8,655 nt of DNA from Oscillospiraceae bacterium. Its GTDB lineage: Bacteria > Bacillota_A > Clostridia > Oscillospirales > Oscillospiraceae. The stretch covers positions 1-8,655 of the forward strand of contig JAEDOK010000072.1 in NCBI GenBank assembly GCA_016302005.1. Direction: 5' to 3'. A program made the translations under genes and the position numbers. The notes under the pieces are model-generated. The model did no database searches. It was not told the origin of the DNA and saw nothing but the letters and a program-made list of their open reading frames with translations. Within the stretch, counting starts at the first letter, position 1. Every line of letters starts with the position of its first letter. Shown here in pieces: positions 1-5,772 of this stretch.

Positions 1-281
1 GTTCCTCGCGAACGGCTGCGCTACCACGTCGCTTTGCTCCTCGCAATGACACGTCGGGGGCTTTTTCGACACGCTGGGCCGGGGACATGTTCTGTTGAAT
101 CAGCGGCTCTGTCTGCGCAGGCAAAGCCCGCTTGCCAATCGCCTTGATTCTGCCACTCCTTTTTGCTCGCTTCTCCCGCCGCAGGCGGCGCTCGCAAACG
201 TCCCCCCGCCGGTGCAGAAACTACCGATCAAGTACAAATTCGTTCATACCTGTTCTCTGCCGCTTACATGCTCCACGCGGC
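1..281. repeat. Repeat-rich non-coding stretch
   Basis: No credible gene is present; open frames here are short and rich in Pro, Arg and Ser, as expected of chance frames in GC-rich DNA. Read on the minus strand, positions 1-50 contain the string TTGCGAGGAGCAAAGCGACG, which resembles a dispersed intergenic repeat I know from several bacterial genomes. Positions 177-190 form a 6-bp palindrome with a 2-nt loop. Positions 229-265 are an inverted, diverged copy of 3323-3363 (about 31 of 37 positions match, plus a 4-nt gap). The string ggggacatgt at 81-90 resembles the ends of the element at 3291-3404. Together these suggest remnants of small palindromic elements. Family names are not assigned. 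Confidence 0.5.
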
Positions 282-557
282 TCACCCGCGCAGCTCTTCC
301 AGACGGTCTTCCACCTCGTCGATCAGATCCTCCAAATCTTCATGCCGATCCGCCCAGTCGTCGTATTCGTCGCTTTCGTCATCCTCCGGTTCGCAGGCAT
401 CCAGCTCGTCCTTTTGCGCCTCCAGCTCCGTCAAATACGCCTCCAACTGTTTTACGCTCATCTCGTCAATCTCCGGGGCATCCTCCGCGTCAAGCTCGAT
501 CGTGATTTTGATCTCTTCGCCTTTGCACTGAACCTCAATTTTCTTTTTCTCGCTCAT
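282..557 (-). CDS. Small acidic coiled-coil-like hypothetical protein (91 aa)
   Basis: The function is not recognised. The start chosen is the ATG at 557, preceded by AAGGGAG with a 7-nt spacer; a longer frame reaching 623 has no comparable site. The protein carries 37 Asp/Glu and 10 Lys/Arg in 91 residues, so it is strongly acidic. Residues 1-22 alternate charged and hydrophobic residues and could be a beta hairpin. Residues 33-54 and 69-90 look like amphipathic helices with heptad-like leucines and isoleucines, joined by an Asp/Glu-rich stretch at 56-67. There is no signal peptide or membrane segment, so it is probably cytoplasmic. It stands alone, with no close neighbour on its strand and no clear promoter or terminator. 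The good ribosome binding site and protein-like composition support a real gene. An acidic adaptor or DNA-mimic role is conceivable but unsupported. Confidence 0.72.
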   Translation of the reverse strand: MSEKKKIEVQCKGEEIKITIELDAEDAPEIDEMSVKQLEAYLTELEAQKDELDACEPEDDESDEYDDWADRHEDLEDLIDEVEDRLEELRG

Positions 558-787
558 ACCAAAACTCCCTTTCGATTGTTGTCCGTACTTTTCGCTACTG
601 CCCGCATAGGGAACAACGCACACAAATACGCTTCCCCGCTCAGGATCCCCGTCCTCAGCAGCACTTACGGCACGGTAATGGCATAGAAGCGTTTTATTCG
701 CCTTTGATTCGCAGCAAAACCAAAAGTATTATGGCACAATATTCCGTAAATTTCAATATATGCCTGCCATTTTCGTCAAAAGAATAC

Positions 788-820
788 TGATTCTTGCCTC
801 CCCTGCCGAAACAAGAATCA
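788..820. repeat. 9-bp inverted repeat
   Basis: TGATTCTTG at 788-796 is perfectly complementary to CAAGAATCA at 812-820, with a 15-nt loop. Its right arm shares three bases with the left arm of the 27-bp hairpin that follows, so the two structures cannot both form completely. Confidence 0.7.
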
Positions 821-874
821 TACCAATCACCAATTAAAATGTGCAACGCACATTTTAATTGGTGATTGGTATGA
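818..874. repeat. Perfect 27-bp inverted repeat with 3-nt loop
   Basis: Positions 818-844 and 848-874 are exact reverse complements separated only by AAC. A perfect 27-bp stem with so short a loop is too long and too AT-rich for an ordinary intrinsic terminator, and no T-tract follows on either strand. It looks more like a palindromic mobile-element remnant or an element kept as RNA or cruciform structure. Confidence 0.9.
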
Positions 875-920
875 GGTGCGACAGAGCCGGTAATTCCTCC
901 CGCGTCGCGGAAGGGCGGCC

Positions 921-937
921 GGTGCAAACAATGCACC
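921..937. repeat. Short hairpin overlapping the next stem
   Basis: GGTGCA (921-926) pairs with TGCACC (932-937) across a 5-nt loop. Positions 933-937 are also the outer end of the 15-bp stem at 933-971, so the two folds compete for the same bases. Confidence 0.6.
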
Positions 938-971
938 TCCCTCTCAAACGCAGGGCTTGAGAGGGAGGTGC
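933..971 (-). terminator. 15-bp stem-loop after the SLH gene, possible terminator
   Basis: Positions 933-947 and 957-971 are perfect reverse complements around a 9-nt loop. Read on the minus strand the stem starts 39 nt after the stop codon of the SLH protein gene. It is followed by ATTGTTT, a poor U-tract. It is the best placed termination signal for that gene, but the stem also resembles dispersed CTCCCTCT-type intergenic palindromes, so it may simply be a repeat. Confidence 0.45.
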
Positions 972-1010
972 TTCAGCGCTTATATTATTTCGGTGCGGGA
1001 CATGGGATGC

Positions 1011-3167
1011 TTATGCTCCCTTCACCATCTCCACGAAGCGCATCAGGACGGTGGCGACCTCGGCGCGGGTGGCGCTGTCTGCGGGGAGGATGTAGTTCTT
1101 GCCGCTTTCAACGGAACCCTGTATGATCTTTTCGGCAACCGCCCACTGCATCGCTTCCTCGGCATACTTGGAAACAGCCTTTGCGTCTGCAAAATCGGTC
1201 AGCGCGGCGCGTTCCTTGCTTGCCGATTCCTGATAGGAGGCATAGCGGAACAGGATCGTAACCAGTTGCTCACGGGTGACCTTGTCATTCGGAGAGAATT
1301 TGTCCGCATCGGTACCCTTGACGATCCCCTTGTCCGCAGCCCAGCAGATGGCGTCGGTATACCAGCTGTTGTCCACATCCTTGAACGGATTCTTGAATTC
1401 GGAAGCCTCCGGCTCACCCTCGACGCGGTAGAGGACGGTCACCAGCATCGCGCGGGTCATCTCCGTCTCCGGCTCGAACTTGTCCTTGTCCGTGCCGTTC
1501 ATCAGACCGTTCTGATAGGTGTACTTCACCGCGTCATAATACCACGCGGTTTCCGCCACATCGGTGTAAGGGTTGACGAAGGGAAACTCCGGCTCCTCGG
1601 TCAGGAGGGTGATTCTGCCCTGCGGCTTAGCATAAGCGCTGCCTATGGTACCCTTCAGGACTTCCTTAATATACATCGCCACAATGTCTCGTGTCTTGAC
1701 GCCGTTGCCGTTATTGAGGTATTTCGCCCCCTCAGCCTCCTTGGCATTCTTAAAGACATAATAGGTGTCGTTTCCGTTCATAAGGAAGTTGTCGGCAATG
1801 ACGGCGTAGGTCGCGTCCTTGCTGAAGTCCTTCCCGCCGACGGAGGTGATCGTCACGCGGTTGACGGTTTCGGCCTCGAAGAAGTCGCCGTATTCCGCGC
1901 CTGCCTTAAATTCCTTGTAGACTGCGACGGTATACTCCATGCCGGACACCTGCGCCCACCCGGGGCAGTCCTCACACTGTGCGGAAGCCTCAACCGCCTT
2001 CAAAAGCTGCTCACCCGTCAGATACAGGATGCCGACGCCCATCGGGGAGAAGGGTAGGGCGCGGAGCAGATCAATGTCTGTAATGTTGCCGTCATAGAGG
2101 TAGTTGTCGCAGTTGCCGCCATTCTGAATGGCAACAACGGGAACATCCTTCGCAAAGCCTTCAAATTTGTTTTCCGCGTACCACTTAAGGGCATCAGCGG
2201 TCAGGTCGCCGAGGTTCGTCTCGCCGTTCCAATTCGCGCGGTCGGAGCCGTCCAGCGTGACCTCGCTCTTGCCAATGACCGTAACGCTCTCCGCCTTCAC
2301 GGCTGCGACGGCTTCGGCGACGGTGGGATCCACCGGATCCAGCTTGATCTCTTCCTCGGTGATCGCCTTGGTTGCGTTGTCGATGACATAGGCGCCGACA
2401 ATGGGCGTGCCTGCCGTGGTGTCAATGACGATGTCCGCCTCGCACGCCGTGCCGCCGTTGACCAAAGCAACAACGATGTCACTGCCTGCGGGCTTTTCGG
2501 GCGCTTTGTCCGTGAAGGTGTAGCCCTCCAGGAAGCCGTCCTGCAGGAAATCAGCCGCGGCGGGATCGGTGATGGCGACAACGCCGACACTCAGATCGGT
2601 GACCGGAACGACGAAATAGGGATCGAAGCTATAGTAGCCGCTGTTCTCCTCACTGACGGTGATGTTGGACGAGACGGCGTAGAAGCTCGCGGGCATGATT
2701 TCCGGACGGGTCGCCATGACCGCCTCGGCAGCCCAAGGGGCGTTTTGGCGGTATTCCTCCTCCTCTGCGCCGTTGACCAGCTCCGCTTGGGTATAGTACT
2801 TATAGTAGTTGCCGTGATAGATGTAGCCCGTGGTCGCGTCGCCGTAGACAAAATCGTATTTGCCCATTGCGGCAACATCATAGCCCACAAGGCTCATCAG
2901 ATCGGTGACCGCCTTGCCCCGGGTGGCGTTGGCGTAGGCGGAGCCTTGCAGATAGTTGCCCGCGTCCACAAGAACGACATTCGCGTCCTGCGCCTCGTAC
3001 TCGGCCTTCACGGCGGCGAGCTTTGCGTAAATGTCGATATCACCGCGCAGATTACCGGTATAGAGCAGAACGGTCTTACCCGCATAGTCGCCCGCTGCAC
3101 TTGCCGCAGGGACGAACATCGCCAGCAGCAAGGTCACAGCAAGCAGCATGGCTAAGAGCTTTTTCAT
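1011..3167 (-). CDS. Secreted SLH-domain protein with degenerate 5'-nucleotidase body
   Basis: The ATG at 3167 is preceded by GTGAGGA at suitable spacing. Residues 1-25 form a signal peptide ending near AASAA. Residues 32-275 resemble the metallophosphatase domain and about 296-525 the C-terminal domain of UshA-type 5'-nucleotidases (ETNLGDLTADAL at 316-327, IQNGG at 347-351, LTGEQLLKA at 383-391, ADNFLMNGND at 458-467). Three SLH domains follow at about 532-580, 593-641 and 656-711, each with a TRAE-like motif (TRAM 571, TREQ 631, TRAE 700); these usually bind pyruvylated secondary cell wall polymer. The expected metal motifs are altered: D-x-H reads N39-L-R41, the second Asp is N71, and GNH reads G-K103-Y104. 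The nucleoside-site NGGGIR reads NGGNCD. The protein is therefore anchored at the cell surface, but hydrolysis is doubtful. It is transcribed from its own promoter. Confidence 0.93.
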   Translation of the reverse strand: MKKLLAMLLAVTLLLAMFVPAASAAGDYAGKTVLLYTGNLRGDIDIYAKLAAVKAEYEAQDANVVLVDAGNYLQGSAYANATRGKAVTDLMSLVGYDVAAMGKYDFVYGDATTGYIYHGNYYKYYTQAELVNGAEEEEYRQNAPWAAEAVMATRPEIMPASFYAVSSNITVSEENSGYYSFDPYFVVPVTDLSVGVVAITDPAAADFLQDGFLEGYTFTDKAPEKPAGSDIVVALVNGGTACEADIVIDTTAGTPIVGAYVIDNATKAITEEEIKLDPVDPTVAEAVAAVKAESVTVIGKSEVTLDGSDRANWNGETNLGDLTADALKWYAENKFEGFAKDVPVVAIQNGGNCDNYLYDGNITDIDLLRALPFSPMGVGILYLTGEQLLKAVEASAQCEDCPGWAQVSGMEYTVAVYKEFKAGAEYGDFFEAETVNRVTITSVGGKDFSKDATYAVIADNFLMNGNDTYYVFKNAKEAEGAKYLNNGNGVKTRDIVAMYIKEVLKGTIGSAYAKPQGRITLLTEEPEFPFVNPYTDVAETAWYYDAVKYTYQNGLMNGTDKDKFEPETEMTRAMLVTVLYRVEGEPEASEFKNPFKDVDNSWYTDAICWAADKGIVKGTDADKFSPNDKVTREQLVTILFRYASYQESASKERAALTDFADAKAVSKYAEEAMQWAVAEKIIQGSVESGKNYILPADSATRAEVATVLMRFVEMVKGA

Positions 3168-3197
3168 ATGAGATCCTCACTTTCCTAAGATAATCCC

Positions 3198-3240
3198 ATT
3201 ATACAAGGGAACATGCCTGCCGCAAGCCCCCACGGGGGTT
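3198..3240 (-). promoter_or_regulatory. Promoter of the SLH protein with upstream C5/G5 palindrome
   Basis: On the minus strand the -10 is a perfect TATAAT (3198-3203) and the -35 is TTGCGG (3220-3225), spaced by 16 nt. Transcription would start near 3191, giving a leader of about 24 nt. Immediately upstream of the -35 is a C5-GT-G5 palindrome (3227-3238) plus one C. The 18-nt string covering palindrome and -35 differs from that of the ECF gene promoter only in the two loop bases. Confidence 0.75.
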
Positions 3241-3247
3241 GTTTTTT
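3225..3247 (+). terminator. Plus-strand terminator-like hairpin at the SLH promoter
   Basis: On the plus strand the C5/G5 palindrome is followed by TTG and six T, the form of an intrinsic terminator. No plus-strand gene precedes it, so it would only block antisense transcription. It more likely reflects the promoter-associated palindrome. Confidence 0.3.
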
Positions 3248-3248
3248 G

Positions 3249-3274
3249 TAAAAAAAGCCGACTTTTCGCCGGCT
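3249..3274 (-). terminator. Intrinsic terminator of the MoxR operon
   Basis: Read on the minus strand, AGCCG (3274-3270) pairs with CGGCT (3260-3256) across a 9-nt loop, and the stem runs into seven T (3256-3250). It lies 138 nt after the lipoprotein stop codon and just upstream of the SLH promoter, so it separates the two transcription units. Confidence 0.75.
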
Positions 3275-3290
3275 CGCAGCTTATTGAAAA

Positions 3291-3404
3291 TGTAGGGCGT
3301 GGACATGTCCCCGCCGACTGCGAAGCGGCAGACAGTAGGCATGAACAAGTTTGTACATACTTGACAGTTCCTACACACGGCTTATGACATGTCCCCCGTC
3401 TACA
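3291..3404. repeat. 114-bp palindromic element with terminal inverted repeats
   Basis: The left end reads TGTAGGGCGTGGACATGTCC; the reverse complement of the right end reads TGTAGACGGGGGACATGTCA, an imperfect match of about 20 bp. The interior is also an imperfect palindrome: GTAGG at 3335 faces CCTAC at 3370, and CAAGT faces ACTTG around a centre near 3353. No protein is encoded. The layout is that of a MITE or large REP-like sequence. It sits between the lipoprotein stop and the operon terminator, so it is transcribed as part of the 3' untranslated region. A diverged inverted copy of its core is at 229-265. Confidence 0.65.
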
Positions 3405-3411
3405 GATTATG

Positions 3412-4623
3412 CTATCCGTAAATACTTCCGCTGACGCCCAGCTCGGCGGCGACGGTATCCGTGTCCGCCTCCGTATACCATTCGGGGTACAAAAGCTTTC
3501 CGAAACAAATCTGATAGTAAAGCGTCTGCGATGCGCTGCCGTAGACCGCCGTGCTCGGCACGACCACAACGCGATAGCCGGGGAAACGAGCGCACATGGC
3601 GCTATATACCGTGCCTGCGCTGCCCATATCGCCCACGACCTTGACAATGACATCGGGATTTTTCTCCAAGACCCATTCGTCCGTTACGGCCATATCCTCC
3701 CGGTTCTGCGCAACATTATAGGAGCCTGTAGCGGAAATCAGCGGGCAGTAGCTCGTCGTGATATTGTCCGCGTCAAATTCCAGATAGACGGACTTCTGCT
3801 GGCAGGAATATACCTGCTGCGTGGTGTTCTCCAGGAAGAACGACCAGTAGTCAAAGGGGTTATAGCTCCAATGCGCGTAGAGCGTCTGCGTTTCCGCGCC
3901 TGAAAAAACATCGGTGGACTGCACCGCATCGCCGCCCTCCGCCGCCGTAAACCAGCCTGCGAAGTCATAGCCCCGTCGCGTGGGAACCGGCAGCTCGCCG
4001 TAAGCGTCGCCCGCGTAAACCAAGCGCTCCGCAGCTTCGGAAGGCAGGCGGCCGCCGTTCGGATCAAAAATCACGGCATAGGCGGAACGCGCCGACCAGT
4101 GGGCGTAGAGCGTATGATCCTCCGCAGCGGTAACCACGGTGGCGCTGTCGATGCGCGTGCCGCCGTTTTTGCTGTCATACCAGCCCGTAAAGGTGAAGCC
4201 GCTGCGTTCGGCAGCCGGCAGATTTCCGTAAGCGCTTCCCACCTTTACGACTGCGCTTTCCTGCGTGCAGCTTCCCTTGTTGGGATCAAAGCGCACCGTG
4301 ACCTCGACCGCCTCCGTCGGCTCGATCGGTTCTGCGGACGGCTCCGGCATCCCTCCCTCGGCGGGTGTTGTCTCCGGCTCCGTGGGCGCGGAGGGAGCGA
4401 CAACCTCCGGCGGCTCCGACGGCGGTTCGGTTGACGGCTCCGTAGATGGCTCCGTAGATGGCTCCGTTGACGGCTCGGTCGTATCCTCCGTCGGCTCCGT
4501 CAAGGGTGTCTCCTGCAAATAGGTCTCGTAGATGACCTGCTCCGCGTCGGGCATGATCCTTCGGCGGCAGGCCGTCAGCGAAAACAGCAGAAGCAGCAGA
4601 AAAAAGGGGAGTATTCGTTTCAT
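3412..4623 (-). CDS. Lipoprotein with TEPS stalk, two InlB B-repeats and a TroA-like C-terminal lobe
   Basis: The ATG at 4623 is preceded by GGAGGG with a 7-nt spacer, overlapping the stop of the upstream gene. Residues 1-19 are a lipoprotein signal with lipobox LTAC (Cys19 lipidated). Residues 41-105 are a Thr/Glu/Pro/Ser-rich stalk with tandem TEPS units. Residues 107-177 and 181-253 are two InlB B-repeat (Flg_new type) modules, each running from FDPN through a GWY/GWF motif to LYAHW. Residues about 288-397 resemble the C-terminal lobe of TroA-fold substrate-binding proteins (EWVLEKNPDVIV 316-327; GYRVVVVPS 349-357; KLLYPEWY 376-383), while the matching N-terminal lobe is missing. It is the last gene of the MoxR operon, 12 nt after the membrane protein gene. 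It is probably held on the outer face of the membrane and extends into the wall. The ligand is unknown; the TroA assignment is by pattern only. Confidence 0.9.
   Translation of the reverse strand: MKRILPFFLLLLLFSLTACRRRIMPDAEQVIYETYLQETPLTEPTEDTTEPSTEPSTEPSTEPSTEPPSEPPEVVAPSAPTEPETTPAEGGMPEPSAEPIEPTEAVEVTVRFDPNKGSCTQESAVVKVGSAYGNLPAAERSGFTFTGWYDSKNGGTRIDSATVVTAAEDHTLYAHWSARSAYAVIFDPNGGRLPSEAAERLVYAGDAYGELPVPTRRGYDFAGWFTAAEGGDAVQSTDVFSGAETQTLYAHWSYNPFDYWSFFLENTTQQVYSCQQKSVYLEFDADNITTSYCPLISATGSYNVAQNREDMAVTDEWVLEKNPDVIVKVVGDMGSAGTVYSAMCARFPGYRVVVVPSTAVYGSASQTLYYQICFGKLLYPEWYTEADTDTVAAELGVSGSIYG
4424..4483. repeat. Five 12-nt tandem repeats in the lipoprotein stalk
   Basis: Five units of 12 nt lie at 4424-4435, 4436-4447, 4448-4459, 4460-4471 and 4472-4483; the second and third are identical (GGCTCCGTAGAT) and the others differ by a few bases. 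On the minus strand each unit encodes a TEPS-like tetrapeptide. In-frame gain or loss of units would change stalk length without a frameshift. Confidence 0.85.
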
Positions 4624-4635
4624 TTGCTCGCCCTC

Positions 4636-5760
4636 CTATAGGCAAAGACGGTAGCGAATGTGCAGCCGTTCCCGTTTCGTGGCGCTCTCCCACACGCCTT
4701 GCTCCACCTGCATAAGGTACTGCGCCATCTGCGCCCGCTGCGCCTCGGTCAAAGCATGGTCGCTGTACGCCGCCTCGAGCCAAAGCGCAGCGATCTCCTG
4801 CGGCGTGTCGGCGGGCTTCAGGCGAAGCCACCTTCGGCTGTGGAGATACATGGCGCGGATCGCTGCGGCGCAGTCGGGATCGTCAAACGCCGCGCGGTTT
4901 TGCGCCCGCTTTTTCTCTGCGCGGTCGCGCAGCACGGCGGGCACGAACAGAAGCAGCAGCGTCAGAAGCGCCAGCGCATAAAACAGGACGTTGACCTTTC
5001 GCTCGGAAACCGCTCGGTTCGGCTGAAGCTCCTGCGGCGGTGGCGGCGTTTCTTCAGTCTGCGGCACCTCCACCGCCTCAGGCGTGCGCTCATAGAAGAT
5101 GCTGTGCAGCGCAAGGCGGTCGCGTGCCTGCTCGTCCCAGCCGGAAATGCGAACATTCGGCTCCGGTGCAACAAGGCTCACGCAGAGGGCAAGCAGCCCG
5201 ATCAGAAGCGCCGCCGTCAGGGCGTGCAGCCAAAGCCGCTCCTGCGGAAGCGCATACAGCGCCGCCGCAAGCAGAAGAAGTATCAGCCAAAGCGCCTTCG
5301 GGGTCACGCCGAAATACGCCTGCGCGAGCAAAAGTACAGCCGTCAGCACGCCGCCTCCGCGGGCATACACCAAAAGCGCCGTTGCCAGCGAGAGAAACGC
5401 AAGTCCCTCCCGCAGCGCCAACCTGCGTTCCGTCACGGGAAACCGGTCATATTCATATGCTTGACAGCTTTCGCTGATGGTAAACATCCGATTTGCAAGC
5501 ATTTGCAAACCGTCCGTGATCGCGGAAAAGCGCAGGGCGAAAAAGCCCAATGTCAGCGCAAGCAGCGCAAGTCCTCCCCAGCACCGCACCCTTTGCGGCA
5601 GGAAGGGCAGGACAAGCAGAGGAAGCAGTCCGACAAACGCAAAGGGGGAAAACAGCTCAAGCATCCCCGATGCTGCAAGCCAAAGCGCGGCAAAGAGCAG
5701 CGCAGGACGGAGCTTTCCGAGAACGGAGGGCTTTTGCAGATCCATGAAGTGCAGCTCCAT
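4636..5760 (-). CDS. Multi-pass membrane protein with DUF4129-like C-terminus
   Basis: The start is the ATG at 5760, preceded by GGAGG (5768-5772) at a 7-nt spacing; the GTG at 5781 would be 24 nt into the upstream gene's end and lacks a site. Hydrophobic segments lie at about 17-36, 38-55, 60-78, 118-133, 137-150, 156-170 and 178-198. An extracellular region of about 57 residues with a Pro/Glu-rich part (230-248) follows, then a last membrane segment at 257-277 and a cytoplasmic tail of about 97 residues. That tail (CAAAIRAMYLHSRRWLRLK at 297-315, then TPQEIAALWLEAAYSD at 319-334) resembles DUF4129, the tail found on TgpA-like transglutaminases. The Cys-His-Asp transglutaminase domain is not seen between the membrane segments. 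It sits third in the MoxR operon, where a transglutaminase-like protein is usual. It may act with the DUF58 and MoxR proteins in an envelope complex. Confidence 0.85.
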   Translation of the reverse strand: MELHFMDLQKPSVLGKLRPALLFAALWLAASGMLELFSPFAFVGLLPLLVLPFLPQRVRCWGGLALLALTLGFFALRFSAITDGLQMLANRMFTISESCQAYEYDRFPVTERRLALREGLAFLSLATALLVYARGGGVLTAVLLLAQAYFGVTPKALWLILLLLAAALYALPQERLWLHALTAALLIGLLALCVSLVAPEPNVRISGWDEQARDRLALHSIFYERTPEAVEVPQTEETPPPPQELQPNRAVSERKVNVLFYALALLTLLLLFVPAVLRDRAEKKRAQNRAAFDDPDCAAAIRAMYLHSRRWLRLKPADTPQEIAALWLEAAYSDHALTEAQRAQMAQYLMQVEQGVWESATKRERLHIRYRLCL

Positions 5761-5772
5761 CGTCACACCTCC
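5761..5772 (-). promoter_or_regulatory. Ribosome binding site that sets the membrane protein start
   Basis: Read on the minus strand, GGAGG (5772-5768) lies inside the last codons of the DUF58 gene, whose TGA stop is at 5765-5763. The ATG at 5760 follows two bases later. The arrangement favours ATG 5760 over the GTG at 5781 and suggests translational coupling. Confidence 0.8.

Larger units (their letters stand above)
558..1010. other. Gene-free spacer, AT-richer core with hairpin chain
   Basis: Positions 558-690 lie upstream of the acidic protein and show no clear sigma-A promoter. From about 690 to 870 the sequence becomes distinctly AT-rich compared with the surrounding GC-rich DNA. From 788 to 971 it is packed with inverted repeats, listed separately. 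An 80-codon minus-strand frame (694-936) crosses the area, but it starts inside a hairpin arm, reads through the inverted repeats and lacks a ribosome binding site. I therefore treat the whole stretch as non-coding. The AT-rich block suggests inserted DNA. Confidence 0.55.

Noticed and set aside
1..281. Search for tRNA or small RNA genes in the left flank
   Set aside because: No cloverleaf, anticodon arm or CCA end was seen; only repeat-like palindromes.
694..936. Minus-strand frame of 80 codons ending in a hydrophobic stretch, a possible small toxin
   Set aside because: Its ATG lies inside a hairpin arm, it reads through the 27-bp inverted repeat, and no ribosome binding site precedes it.
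957..2057. Plus-strand frame of 366 codons
   Set aside because: It lies opposite the SLH protein gene, whose signal peptide and domains are unambiguous, and it begins in a hairpin.
4424..4483. Possible CRISPR-like or regulatory repeat array
   Set aside because: The 12-nt units are contiguous with no spacers and stay in frame as TEPS codons in a lipoprotein stalk.
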